64,000 nt of DNA, from positions 6,146,001-6,210,000 of the forward strand of contig AP031358.1 in the NCBI GenBank assembly GCA_037833965.1. The letters are read 5' to 3'. Below the pieces are notes generated by a model that had not been told where the DNA came from, did no database searches, and saw nothing but the letters and a program-made list of their open reading frames with translations. This document shows positions 22,086 to 34,523 of the stretch, piece after piece (position 1 is the stretch's first letter; the number at the start of each line of letters is the position of its first letter). Made by a program: the position numbers and the translations under genes. The stretch is from Marchantia polymorpha subsp. ruderalis (taxonomy: Eukaryota; Streptophyta; Marchantiopsida; Marchantiales; Marchantiaceae).

Positions 22086-22136
22086 AGAAGAATCTGACCG
22101 TCATTCATGTGGGCGTGGGATCAAATTCTTAACTGG
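22086..22136 (-). repeat. Third copy of the inverted-repeat terminal motif
   Basis: About 50 bases ending TCAAATTCTTAAC are the reverse complement of the outer end of the left arm (from 20200). They are closer to it than the end of the right arm is. This suggests another truncated copy of the repeat, or the true end of the right arm after an internal duplication. Confidence 0.6.
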
Positions 22137-22422
22137 AGGTTTATTACAGAAAATCATTTGGAATGATAGTTGAGGCTTTGCATGCAAGAGATCAGGAGTA
22201 CTTGTGTTCTGAATACAACTGGCATTTGACATCGCCGGCTTTGAGGATTGTGAACTTTTACAGATGTAAATGTTGATACCTGCTTTCTTTTCTAGAGGAT
22301 ACAATCGATAAATCTTAATTAGATAGTGAGAGCCTTAAAGATCTGTAAGGAAGAAAATATTTGTCAGCTTCCATACAACGAGTACGATTTCATTAAGAAC
22401 AATATTTCGAAAATTCGACAAT

Positions 22423-22758
22423 TCATTCAAACCTTCGAATGAAAAGAGGCCACGTCACAAATTCACCACTTTTGGAAAACAAACACGATTTACTTGGACC
22501 AGTGGACGCCATCTCGTCTCCTCTATCGGTGCGATGAGGTAAGGGAATGTCTTTGGTAACTCCCGAATCCTTGAAATTGGCCGTGTTCACCACCAGCACC
22601 TGCCTGCTAGGCTCCGAATCGTCTAGCAAAGATTTGTAAGCGTTTCCCCAGATCAGCACAATCGCTGCCACGGCCACCGCAAGAATCGTGATCGATTTCA
22701 GTCCTGAACTCAACTTGCGCGCACGGCTAGGGCTCGACACTAAGGGCGATGTGTCCAT
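22423..22758 (-). CDS. Hypothetical membrane-anchored protein, probable first exon
   Basis: The ATG at 22756-22758 opens 111 residues. Residues 1-20 are Ser/Arg/Lys-rich, residues ~22-40 are a hydrophobic segment (ITILAVAVAAIVLIWG), and a polar stretch follows. This is the layout of a signal-anchored type II protein such as plant Golgi enzymes. A GT donor-like site (CCAA/GTAAAT, near 22488-22495) lies before the frame's stop, so the real gene may splice leftwards; I found no convincing downstream exon. The DNA is GC-richer than its surroundings. The family is not recognised. Confidence 0.4.
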   Translation of the reverse strand: MDTSPLVSSPSRARKLSSGLKSITILAVAVAAIVLIWGNAYKSLLDDSEPSRQVLVVNTANFKDSGVTKDIPLPHRTDRGDEMASTGPSKSCLFSKSGEFVTWPLFIRRFE

Positions 22759-23333
22759 TACTCCCTCCTCGTGTCGCTCGCTGCTCTCGACCTCTTCGCT
22801 GCGACGCGATCTCGAGCCTCGTCCCCCGTCCCCCTTGCGCTTCGCTCTCGGCTATTCCACGCTGTCACCACTCTACGTGTCGCTCCCTCGCGCGACACGT
22901 GTGCCTTCAATATGGCGCTACTCTTTCAGCAGGTCATGAGCCGGTCGCGAGGCGGTTGAAACCTTACGCTGACTCGATGCCCGACCGGCCCGGTCCCGTT
23001 TTGCGTGGGCGTCCTAATCTTAAGGACTCTTGGCAGCCAGCCTCTCGTGGGTGGAATGAACGTATACGGAGTACGCACGGGCGAAAATTCGCTGCCAGTG
23101 ACGAGAATTCCAACCCGGATGGTCCAATACCAAAGCAAAAGTCCCAACGAGAAAACACTAAGAAGCTACGAGAGAACATCCTACATTTTGAGCCTTTACG
23201 ATTACCTTAACTTCATTCTCGCCATGCGAGAATGTCCTACCTTTTGAAACTTCACAAGTCCCCTCACTTTATGCTCGCCGTGTGGACCCATAAACTGCTT
23301 GTGTAGAAAGTTCCTCATCATTCCAAGGGCTTG
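22759..23333. other. GC-rich flank of the 22.4-kb exon; possible promoter
   Basis: Upstream of the minus-strand ATG at 22758 lies a C/T-rich stretch (22759-22860) with CACGTG-like ACACGTG near 22897. Open frames of 60-150 codons exist on both strands here, but none looks like protein. No clear TATA box. Confidence 0.35.
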
Positions 23334-23406
23334 ATATTGACATATACGGTATATGTCAATATGTCAAAATTGCAAAAGGTATATGATATACCTTTTGCAG
23401 TTTTGA
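23334..23406. repeat. Two adjacent near-perfect palindromes
   Basis: 23334-23362 has perfect 14-bp arms around G 23348. 23364-23406 has 21-bp arms around G 23385 with one mismatch. Both have a single G as centre, like the pair at 20023-20077. Confidence 0.9.
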
Positions 23407-26400
23407 GATGCAGCTCGGGTAACGGGATGTGCTATATGTATGTGATTTCTATTACAAGAATATCAGGTTCTGTCTTACCTTACTATGAACTGTAGTATCC
23501 CTTTTTAAACCATTCATCGCTCATCCATCATCTTCATTCATATCACACTTTTCCAACTCAGTCAACACATTTTCTTCTAGGTATAATTAGGGTGGACAAA
23601 ATATTTATTTTTTCAAAAATTACCACAACGGTTTTTATTTTTTCCTCTTTGTATTTATATATCATATAGCTCGATGGTGAGATATTTTCAACTCGCTTTG
23701 TGTTTTCGAGATTATTGTTTTCATTCACTTGACTATTAATGCTATTGTAAGCTCTCGCAATGACAAGACTTTGAAATCTTGACTCAAGTATACATAAAGA
23801 CAAATCAATGTACTTCTTCATAGCATTTGAAGTTTCGCCTTGGGTTCTTCATTCATCTTTAAATCATTACTTAGATCTGAATTCGTGTTTACATGAGACA
23901 ATATTGAAATTTATATGATTAATAAATCATATGAAGAGCAAATGATATATACTCATAATTTATGAAGTATATGATGTTTGCTATGATACAAAGGATTGAT
24001 ACATTCTCACGTGAAAAATCTTACTACAATAATCTTCAATTGACTTGTATTCTGGTGTATTTATAGTCGATTTGAAAAAGCTTAACTTGTGTTGCATATC
24101 CGAAGCTCACAAATCCTTCACATGAGATTCTTTTTGAGTAAATAATTACTAATCTTTCTATATTCTGAAATGATCGATGACATCAATATTTTTTAACAAA
24201 ATGATTTTAATTTATTTTTTGTTTCTTTACTTCTTTCTTTTAGCTTTGAAATTACATATGTGAATATTGAAATCAATCAATCTATGAAAGATGACATGAA
24301 AGTTGACATGAAATAATGTCTTAAAAAAATTTTGTTGCAGTAAAATAGATTAATGAAAACAAATATATTGATATTCTGAAACTCATCAGCTTACCATCAA
24401 AGATTAGTAAAATCAGATTTTCATTATTTATGTAAATATTTTTAGATTAAACAATATAAGATTGCATCTTCAAGTAATCCACTTCAAATAATCATATCCG
24501 AAGTATATATCATTCAAGATGAAAATAAAAGCTGTAAAATTAAACTTCAGTGAATATTTTATGGATTTCAAGTTAACATTTTGTAGGGTAATAATTTAAA
24601 TGTGTTAGTTAAATTGGTATGATACTAATCTATGTGCTTAAAATGAAATACCTGACGGTTCAGATCTGAAAAAAGATTTATGAATGATATTGATAGTACT
24701 CCATTATCATGAATTTTTAATAATAATCCACATAAGGTAAAAAATATTTTCATTTATAGATGTTTTTTGAAATTGAATGTTACATCAAATTATTTTGTTA
24801 AATTAGTATGATATAAGATATATCTTGTTTCTTTTTTGAGTATAATTAACTTTCACTGAATTAGAAGAAAATAATGTGATCACATAGAAGCCTGCATAGC
24901 TCAGTGATCTACACATAAATTACAGAAAGCAAAAAGTTTGTGGTCGTGAGAATGCATGTTTTATACCAGAATGAGCAAATTTCAATCCATTCTGCAAATA
25001 TGTTAAATAAAATGGTATGTATTTTGAATGTATTGTGATATAATAAAAAATCAAAAATTTATAATTTCAATTTCATTGAATTTATAATATGGTTTCAAAA
25101 TTATTAATATGATCAATAATTTTGATGGTCTATTAATACAAATATTAAAAAGATACATATAAAATTTCAAATATGGATGGATTTAAAATCATAACTATTT
25201 ACTTCAATTAGATTCAACATATATACAAAAATATTTATTAACAGTGATTTATCTTTAAATTATGGCAAAAATACCAAAAATTTTGTTGTATAATCAATTT
25301 ATTCTCTTATGAATAATGATTTGAAATTTATTAAAATAAAAAATGAACGAATTATTTCGTATTAGTGATTTTTTCATGAGAGAATACAAAATTTCAGGTA
25401 TAAAAAAAATATTTAGTATAGACAGAGCAAAGGAAATTAATCATCAGGTATAAGACTTTTTTGTTAGAAGTAAGAAGATATTTCAAACAATGGTTTGGAG
25501 AGGTTAGTGAAAAGTTAAATACTTAATATAATATACAAGTTTAATCTCAAGCAAGTCTTACTTATAATGAAATTTCAAATATGAATAGTTCATGCTTTTA
25601 ATTGTTAATGTGTTATTACAAAGAACAATTAAATGCATCATTTATCATACTATCACAATTTAAAGCTGAAAATTGTTTTTGAAAATGAGTAATCATCATT
25701 TAAATTTTTATAATTTTGTTGTCATTGTTTCTTAATCATCAAAAAGAATTATTATCAAATTAACAATCATGTTTTGAATGCGTAGTATGAACCTTATATC
25801 TCATAAATCATAAACCCAATCTAAACCTTGAAACTTAAAACCCTAAACTTTTGTTGAAACAAAAGTTTATGTCATTGTAGTTATGTTTTCAACATAATCA
25901 TCAACTAGATGAGTGATGTAACATACAAAATTGTATTACATGTGATTCCACAAACTGAAAATTTTATTGCATAATATCAAGTAGTCCCTGGATCTTTGTA
26001 GCTTGAAAAAAAAATGGTTTGTCATTTGGCATCCAAGCAAGTAGGGAGAACTGGGAGTTAACATTGTTTTTTTATCTTCAATTTTCAGCAATATAAAAGG
26101 AAAAAATTTGTATTAAATTCAGATTCATTTGGGTATTGTGAGACACATCATGATAAAATTATAAGCTCTTATTTCTACTAGAAATATTAATGCAAACATA
26201 GATTTTTTTAACAGTGAGATTTTCATAAATTTTTTTGAAGTGCATCATATTTTTAAATATTTTTTTATATAAATATAATATTAACTATATTTTTTCAAAA
26301 TTTTTTCAAAAATTAATTTGATTCATTAAGCTTGATGAAATTGTATGAATTTTAGCAATTTTATTGATTTGAATCTAGTAATTTATCTTATTTAAATTTT

Positions 26401-27963
26401 TTTAGAAGAGTATATCAAGAGTAATATATTGATTTTTGATACTATTTTTCAATTTTTAAAAAAGGAAATTATGTAAATTATATAAACTATTTTAGCTGAT
26501 CTGATGAAAATATTATAGGATTTTGCTTTATTAGAATGATCTAAATTCTATTAAAACTCTTTTTAAAGGTTACCGATGAGAACTTTTTTAGTGGTTTATC
26601 CATTTTAATAGAATTTAATATACTCATAAGGTTCAAATGATTTCATGAAATATTTTTTAGATTATGAAATTTATGATATGATTTTTTTTCAAATAAGTAA
26701 AATTTTGAATAAATCAATTTGAAGAAAATAAGAGAAAATTCCAAAATTTTGATGAATATTAATAATTACTAGTTAGAAAGAACATAATCAAGCTCATTAT
26801 GCTTTTATGCTAAGTCGTAGTGATATCATTTACAAAATAGAAGGGCTCGAGAATTAGGGTCTTCCTACAGTATTTGGTGTAGGTCTTGCTCACCATTTTT
26901 AGGTATTGCTATTGAGTTTTTTTTGATTTTTTTGGATCTTGTGATCTCTAAATACTTTCATTATTTGCAATCTAATTATTTATACAAAATTAAGTTAAAA
27001 ATTAGAAAAAAAACAAAGTACAATTAAAGTAACAATTCATTTTTAGAATAATATCCAATTGAACATTTTTTTTAGTTTTTAGGATAAAATTATAAAATTT
27101 TCATTATGAAAAATTTACAATCATAACATTTTTTTAAAAAATAATTTGCATGTTAAATAGATGTTAAAAATTTATTTTATAACTAAATTTTAATATCATG
27201 AGAAGAAAATGACGATTTAAAATTAAGCTTCAGAAAAATGTCCTATATTATTTTGATAAACGATTGAAATATCATAAAAGAATGTTTTCAATTTTTAAGG
27301 AGGTGTTGTTGCTAATTTGCATAAGCAACTACTCTCCTTTTGAAATATTTTATCTTCCTATTCTAGTTCATTTACAGTTTATCTGTGCATGAATGTGTTA
27401 CATGATGATGATATCATACAAATCATAAAACATGAAAGAACAATGGTTTTTGACAATTTGATTGTCCAAAATTACATAGGTGTGGGATATTTATTTTGGA
27501 AGTATTCAGTAAAATTTTTGATTAATATTATGCATAGTGATAGTGATTTTAACGCTACTTATAAGACAAGTTTTGAATAAATTATATTGCTTTGATTATG
27601 GTAAGTTAAACTAGGACATTCACTCTTATATAATACAAATGATAAATACATTGGGGTGATACAAATAAACTTTTGGACTATATGACTCCTTAGGTAAAAT
27701 CGATAATACTAAAACATATTTTGGATGGACATTGTATTATGTGTTTTTTGCAATGTGTATTTTATTTTGAACAACACTCAAAGACATTAATAAATAATGT
27801 ATACTTTCTATTACGTCTGGTTTTCTGCAGTTATCAATGGGTTATATGTGATTATTATAGCGGATTTAGACACAAAAAATAGAAACGTCATTTAGAAGTG
27901 ATACATTAATTTTTAAATAGCAGATGTGAGAATTCACTAAAACTTTCAGGTTTTAAAAATAAG
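23407..27963. other. Very AT-rich gene-free stretch
   Basis: Long A/T homopolymer-rich sequence, no coding-like ORF (the longest ATG ORFs are under 90 codons and AT-biased) and no LTR or terminal-repeat structure that I can see. Degenerate CCCTAAA-like motifs occur near 25800-25850. Confidence 0.6.
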
Positions 27964-28005
27964 AACAGGAAGACTTCAGTTTTGAAAAACTGAAGTCATC
28001 CTGTT
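27964..28005. repeat. 42-bp near-perfect hairpin
   Basis: Arms 27964-27983 and 27986-28005 match at 19 of 20 positions with a 2-base centre (GA). Any transcript would form a tight hairpin, but the loop is too small for a normal microRNA precursor. Confidence 0.85.
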
Positions 28006-28057
28006 TTGCTTAGTCTCCTCTGACTAATATGATAATATAAATTCATAGCATATAATC

Positions 28058-28080
28058 AAGAAAGAAAGAAAGAAAGAAAA
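28058..28080 (+). repeat. AAAG microsatellite
   Basis: About five tandem AAAG units. Confidence 0.9.
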
Positions 28081-28188
28081 TGTCAACCGCACCAATCTTT
28101 ATTTCACCAAATGTCAATCGTTACAGTCACATGCACTTCACACGATGTACGAGTACTCTTGTCAGAGATTTTCCGGCAATACAAATTT

Positions 28189-28578
28189 CTAGTTGGAATA
28201 GTCAGATTTAGAGGGAGAAGCTGTTAGCGATTGCTTTCTTTCACTATGCCCCTCAGAGAAAGGATCTATACTTCGACACCAGCAGAGGTCCTCAGCCACG
28301 ACGTCATTCGGCTCCGAAAATCGAGTCTCCGTCAAATTCAATCCTAGGGTACAATAGAATATTGTAAGTATGACGATATAATCAGTTGATGTTTTAGTGC
28401 AGTGGATCGGGTACTCTCCGTAGCAATGTCGTGGACTTATTGAGATCATTGGAAACGAGGTAAACAGTCGACAGACAACGATGGCCAATGTGAGGCACAT
28501 AGCAATCTGCTGCATTCGCTGGTGCTTACTTTCATGAGTGGCAAACTTGATCGTTAACGGTAAATGGGAGTGTCCCAT
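28189..28578 (-). CDS. Hypothetical 129-residue protein with two hydrophobic segments
   Basis: The frame runs from an ATG at 28576-28578 to a stop at 28189. Residues ~24-42 (IAMCLTLAIVVCRLF) and ~67-82 (YIVILTIFYCTLGL) are hydrophobic enough for membrane helices, with several Cys between and after them. The C-terminal 45 residues are polar and acidic/Ser-rich. The region is less AT-rich than its flanks. It may be a small gene, one exon of a larger one, or chance. I recognise no family. Confidence 0.3.
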   Translation of the reverse strand: MGHSHLPLTIKFATHESKHQRMQQIAMCLTLAIVVCRLFTSFPMISISPRHCYGEYPIHCTKTSTDYIVILTIFYCTLGLNLTETRFSEPNDVVAEDLCWCRSIDPFSEGHSERKQSLTASPSKSDYSN

Positions 28579-30507
28579 ACTGTAATGGAATATATTCGTG
28601 TGTAATATAAATATATAACATCAACTTGGAGGTAGATTTCATCTTATAATATAAAATTTCATGAACTTAGACTTTAAGCAGGTTGAAATTTAATTTTAAT
28701 GATTTTTTTTATAAGGAAATAGTTGATTGTTTTTAAATTGAAATCATTATTTCATTTTTGTATATCATATTTTTTATTGATTTTTTAACTTTATACTTTA
28801 TTTTCTAATAATATAAATATGATTGATGTTTTTAAATGATCAAAGTAAAAGATGGAGTTTGTAATGATTTACATAGAAACTTTTCATATTGGATAATTAA
28901 TGATTAGATAATTGTTTCACAAGATGAAAAAATTGAGATTTATTTGATGAAAAAACAATTATTTATTATCAAGTAATGAGGTATTTTGGTAGATTTTCTT
29001 CTTAGATTGAAATATTCTATGAAGCTAATCTTGTTTTTACAAAAGCAAATTTAAATTCATGAAAAATTTTCATTTGAAAAATATTATACAAAATGAGAAC
29101 AATCTTGATCTAATATAGTTTTTTGCATATAAATCATCCAACCAGGTATAATAATAAAACGAAGTCGTTTAAGAAAACAGAAAACTCTTGTGCATTTCAT
29201 GATTAAAAAAATCGAGAAAATTAGTGTTAATAGTTGGAATAGTTCATTCAGCTAAAAGTAAGAAAGTGTTATATAAACAATCACAAAAAGTCTGTTGCTA
29301 TTGTATTTCCTCTACCATCACAAGATAGGAGTGTCAAAACCTCCGTTTGATTGTCTTATAATATTAGACAAGAGTCACATATGTAGATGTGACAATGTGT
29401 CATAGTAGTTATTTTTTTAAAGTAGTAGATTTAGAACAAAAAGAGATACTTGAAACAAAAGTATTGCCGAATGTATAGATAACTTGAGCCTCAAAACCAT
29501 ATGGTAGACTGAAGTTCAGGACTAGTTGATCCTTTGGATCGTTTTGAATCCATCGATGAAAATCATGCAGATATAAAATTCAACAAGCAAGAGTAGTTTT
29601 TGAAACACACCGACTATCTGATGCAATTCAGAGTAACTGCAAACCGCGCTTGGTCGGCAGTTATGACTGGATGCAGGATCGTTGACTTGAACCCTGCAGG
29701 TGCATGTGTCACCTAGCACTGTTGCAATATATACTTGTCAAAATATCAGTCTAACTTGCATAGATGTCCAATTCATACATTTGCAAATTTATACTGGGCC
29801 AAGCCATACGCAAGATTGCTAAGCAAGATATATTCGCGTAACCCAATTCATGCATCACAAAGATAACTGTAAGGGAGTAGAAGAGCTTGGGTGTGCTGCT
29901 AGTTCCGATGTCAAATACTCCACAGTGGAGCTCATTATCACATTTTACGATTACGATGCATTGATGTCAGTACTCAACTTTGTGGGTAGGGTATTGCGCA
30001 GGCGGTATTATGGTCATTTAAATCATCTTGGTCATCTTACTGCTTCTTCTTTACAATCTAATTCTTGTCCTTACAGCTGGATGAAGTCAAATTTTAAACT
30101 AGCATTATGAGAAAGAAAACAGCTCAAATTGATCTCAAACCAGGGAATGAAAGTTTGAACCAGAAGTTGGAATTACATTATTGAGCTGAAATACACAATT
30201 CGACTGACATCGCATTGTTCTGCCACATATCTGGACAATCTAATAGCAGACCAGAATATAAATTCTGAACTGAAATGAAGCTAGTGCGTGGATTTTACTC
30301 GAGTAGTAAGAGGTGCCCGAATGGTAACTTATCAGTCAAGATGAAGTATGATCTCAAGTTAGGTGCCATAACTAGAACATGACCTGCATATTTAGCAAGA
30401 ACTTCTGAGAAGCGTTATCAGTATTCTTTGATGTGCATTTGAGGTATTCCTGTGGCAGTTCTTATGCGCAATTGATTCCTTAACTTTAGAGACAACGCTT
30501 CTTGATC
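28579..30507. other. AT-rich stretch, no supported gene
   Basis: 28.6-29.5 kb is very AT-rich. 29.5-30.5 kb is more balanced, with short frames on both strands (for example 29850-30110 plus) that show no family resemblance. Confidence 0.5.
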
Positions 30508-30849
30508 TCAATCAGCATTAGATTCAGGTACTTGTGGCATTTTCTTAGAGAAAACTGCATTCGCATCTTGAACAACTGGCAAAGACGGCCTGTATGGGTC
30601 CAACATGTCATCCACCTTCTGATGAAAAGGAAGAGTCATGGAAGAAAATGATGCATCTAAAGTGAATAACGGTGCAAGGTTGGTACAAATCCATGAGGCT
30701 GGTGGGAATAAGATCCAAGGCTTGGGGCATGCAAAAAATCGGATCTCCAAGGTGTTGACAAACATAATGTCAAGATTCCAACACCTTGTGTCTCGAGTGT
30801 CTCCCATTCTCTGGAGGAGGAAAACGTTTGTGGGAAACCACCACTGCAT
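30508..30849 (-). CDS. Hypothetical 113-residue ORF, possibly a last exon
   Basis: The frame runs from an ATG at 30847-30849 to a TGA-type stop at 30508. It is rich in Trp, Phe, Pro and Cys in its first 70 residues, then polar and charged (VDDMLDPYRPSLPVV near residue 79). No domain recognised. The opposite strand carries an 89-codon frame over the same bases, so chance cannot be excluded. Confidence 0.22.
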   Translation of the reverse strand: MQWWFPTNVFLLQRMGDTRDTRCWNLDIMFVNTLEIRFFACPKPWILFPPASWICTNLAPLFTLDASFSSMTLPFHQKVDDMLDPYRPSLPVVQDANAVFSKKMPQVPESNAD

Positions 30850-32039
30850 GATGCAGATCAGGTCCCAAAAGAGACTAGACTTGGGATCCTCTAGACAAGA
30901 TTTGTGAGAACACGTGCAAGTTCTCTAAGTATTTCTCTTGATAAATCCTTTTCAAGGAAGAAACCATCAAAATAAGAATAAAAGTGAGACTAAATATAGA
31001 AGGTAAATACAAGAATAAGATTCAATGTTTTCCCCTAAAACCCTAAGAAGAAGATTCTAGTAAAATCAAGCCAACGACTCGGCTCTAATTTGGAGTTCCA
31101 CATTCGTTCAGATTTTTTGTCATTCACAATCATTCTACATCGCAGTGATGAGCTAAATCATCTTCAAATACTATATTGATCATTGATTCAACAAACTAAT
31201 GTTGAACAGAATATGATTTTTTCATAAATATACACAGATTTCGATTCAAAAACACAGATAGCATTGAGACACTCACAGTCAATGAGAAACTAATCGCACA
31301 TAAATTTGAATATATGAGAATGCATGGTTAACATAATCCTTCATTCATATTTTTGAAATCCATCAACTATTGAAATGATGATCAAGATCATTTATTTACC
31401 AATATTCACATATTACGCCAATATCTATGTGGACTTAGGAAGTAGTGGCCAACCCATTACTGATTACAGTCATTGTACGAGGAAAATGTATTGTCCAACG
31501 TGACTAATCTTATTTGTTAAAGGCTCTTAGGATAAATATTCATAATAAGATAAAAGTAATAAGATAAAAGATAACAAGACCCTGTTATTTTCATGTTACA
31601 CATCTTGAGACATATTAACTGTAGATTGTATCACCTCAAAGTCGGTATAGTCGCCCATGAAATATTTGATTAGCAGGCAAGTATCTTTGAGAACTTTCTC
31701 ATCAAACTTGTTGATGTATGGTAGAGATCAAGAATAACCTGCAACAAAAATGATATGAAATTTGGATTTGGATAATACTATATGTGGATTAGATGGTGAT
31801 CTCCAAATAAAATAAACTATTTCTAACTATCAAATTTAAAAATCTAGCCAATGCTTAACATGAAAATACTTTGCCTTATGATAGCATTCAAACAAATGAT
31901 TCTCAATTCTAAAGTGGAGAATTTGAGAAGTCAATAACTCTAATTAATAATCTTCTGTGATTCACCCGAAGCCTCATTTCATCATTTACAAACACTTGGG
32001 CGAGGAATTTCCATTCGATGCCGATAGTCCACATTTTAC
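30850..32039. other. Gene-free stretch
   Basis: AT-rich; a CCCTAA-type telo-box (AAAACCCTAAG near 31037) is present. No coding-like ORF. Confidence 0.5.
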
Positions 32040-32172
32040 CAGCTCCAGGCCTCAGGCAGTCTACAGCTGATGCTGCGCGTTCTTTGCCAGACGCTGAGAA
32101 ACCTCTCAGTGAACGTTTCCATCAAAACACCTCTATGATTAGCTAGTTCCAGAACCAAGGACATTTGTAGGG
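32040..32172 (-). other. Possible exon fragment
   Basis: The minus-strand frame reads a protein-like stretch (ELANHRGVLMETFTERFLSV and onward) from an ATG at 32162-32164 to a donor-like G/GTAAAA at 32040/32039; without splicing it meets TAA at once. Together with 32524-32700 it may be part of a minus-strand gene that I cannot identify. Confidence 0.25.
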
Positions 32173-32523
32173 CATTTCAATTATTCTTAAGTTGGATTAG
32201 TTCCGTAGTCAGTAGTTCGCAGACTAATGTGTATCCGGAGAATTGTAAGCATCCGATACAATGCAACAAATTTTTCTTTCCATATTAGTTGATCCATAAA
32301 GAGATGATTCTTACCATATACTAGAGCTATGTTAGAGCTATGTTAGGGGCATTAACGGAAGGAAAATATGAAATATCTATATCAAAAAGAAACCAGTGAT
32401 GAAAAATCTTAGACTTTTTAATACTTTGCAGTAAATTTCGAAAGCTACTGAGAGTGACATAACTCAAATGAACAGAAAAAATGCCATCCATCGCACTAAA
32501 ATTGCTCTGGTGAATCTGCTTAG

Positions 32524-32700
32524 CTAACGCCCCTGGTTTCGTGAAGCTCGGTGTTTCCGAGCCGAATTGATGCCAAGAAGATGGACCAGACCTTCAAAAT
32601 CGATAATCTGTCTGCATGAATCAAACACTATCACATCTGGATATTTTCGTGCCAGCAGAGTAGAACCGGGAAGTGACACCAGCTTCACCTTGAAGACGCT
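32524..32700 (-). other. Possible exon fragment
   Basis: The minus-strand frame of 58 codons begins right after an acceptor-like T-rich tract ending ...CTACATAG (32701 and up). It contains a beta-strand-like stretch (KLVSLPGSTLLARKYPDVIV then FDSCRQIIDFEGLVHLLGI). No family recognised. Confidence 0.25.
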
Positions 32701-34357
32701 CTATGTAGACGATAAAAAACCCTTGACGATACATTCAAAATCGTTACACAAAAACTGAAAAAGAAAGGCGAAATGGACATCGGGAAGACAGCTTGGCATC
32801 CGATAATACTTTACGATACATATTTCGGATAATAAGCTACATTTTTCGACGACAACTGGGAGTCAACCTAACTCTACCCTAAACCGACATTTCTTCCGTG
32901 CTCCAATTCGGCTGCAGTTGCAATTCACGGCATTAGCTTCGCCTGAACAATACCTCCTTTAAACTGCAGTTGCTTTCGAGTCTACCGGGATGGGATTCAG
33001 GAAAGCGCTATAGTCCCGACCCTGTCATAAGACGTGTATGTTTCCAATTATCCACTTTCCCAGATCCTTGCCCATGTCTACAATGAAATCATTGTCGATG
33101 AATTGCTGCAAAAAGTGGTGAACAATAAGTGGTGATGGGTGACATCCTGCAACTTAATGAAGTGGGCAGTGCTGAATAAGAGATTTCCTCGAAGCTATAT
33201 TGGAAACTAAAACCTCTTTCGAATCTTCATCACATTTTCGGGTTTTGACTTTCTGAGAGTCCATGGCGGACCAAATGATTCTGTTAAATTCGCAAAGCTA
33301 AAATGAATGAACCTGAATACAGATAAAGCATGCTGAGTTCGTGGTGCTCAGATGACAGAGTGAATATTCTGTCACCTGTTCAAACCTCACCACATCCTGC
33401 CACCAGAAACAGATCTGCTTCCGTTTCTGCCAATCTGCACCATCTTGCTAGGCAAGCCCATTCCAAGCAATTGACGAGCTTGAGCGAGCAAATGTCGCAA
33501 AATGTGTACCAAGGAATAATCTCTCGTACCCGATCTCAGCGTGGGCATATGTAAGAACTTATGGACCTCTACTACTGCAGTTTAGAGATGAATGCTTTTT
33601 TAATAATCTCCCTTGCTTATGAAATTTACAGCAGACAACCACGCTGCAATTGATTAAATCACAGATTCTATCACACTTGACAGCAGTTTTAAAAAAAGCA
33701 GATAATTTGTTATGATTGTTTAACAAATTGTAAATCACTCCCTCCGTCTACCGCCTGCCTAGGTTGCAACACAAGGCGATGACCGTACGCCGTCAACCCT
33801 GAGTTAGACTGTCCGGGTGGGTCGGGGCTGCAGTTTCATCAGCAAGATCTCGTGCTCGCTTTTATCTCCGTCTGCACCTCCTGGACGGCTACAGAAGCTC
33901 CAACGTGGCCCCTGAGTCGAGCGAGTCCGAGCATGTCAGCAAACCTGTGGCGGTGAAATTGATTTTTCTAAAATTCCGACTCCTCAGCAAACTTACGAAG
34001 ACAAACAATCCAACGAAATCAAAGGAGAGACAGATTCGTGAAACAATTTGAATTCTTGGATACAGTCGACTCAAAACTCCAGTTTCACGAAATAGATCCT
34101 GATGACGACTCTGCGTTCGAGCAAATTTTTTATCCTGCAGTTCTCAGCTCGGCTGGGGACATTATAGAAGCATGAGCTGGTTGAGAATGCGATTGTCGAA
34201 ATCCGGTGCAGGAGACATCGCCCATGTTGCAGATCGGGAGCCGAAATTTATCTTCTGAATCCAACCCCACAAGGTGAAACTTTGAAAGAGGTACGTGAAT
34301 GGATAGCAATCGAAAGTGATGGAGGGAGGAATTTCGGATGCGGGCAATTCGCCCGCA
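32701..34357. other. Stretch without a supported gene
   Basis: Short frames only, for example a Ser/His/Gln-rich 74-codon one at 33330-33554 that could be an exon but has no recognisable domain. No repeats noted. Confidence 0.4.
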
Positions 34358-34523
34358 GATGAAGAACAGATCCAGATCCGGGAGAGCTCGTTGCGTGCGC
34401 ACTTACTAGTTCTCCCTTTGAGTATGATCTCGGTTTCGCAGATGAAGAACAGATCCAGATCCGGGAGAGCTCGTTGCGTGCGCACGTACTAGTTATCCCT
34501 TTGAGTATAATCTCGGTTTCGCA
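34358..34523 (+). repeat. 83-bp tandem duplication over the UGT start
   Basis: Units 34358-34440 and 34441-34523 differ at a few bases. Each unit contains the sequence that would encode the first residues of the glycosyltransferase. 83 is not a multiple of three, so the duplication also shifts frame. Confidence 0.9.

Noticed and set aside
24890-24970. tRNA-like 5' half (TAGCTCAGTGATCTA)
   Set aside because: No acceptor stem, anticodon arm or proper B box follows; at best an accidental A-box match.
25800-25850. CCCTAAA-like motifs, considered as interstitial telomere repeat
   Set aside because: Degenerate and too short; similar single telo-boxes occur near 31037 and 58150 without array structure.
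28058-28080. AAAG and CA/TG runs, considered as CRISPR-like or satellite arrays
   Set aside because: Simple microsatellites; no spaced direct repeats.
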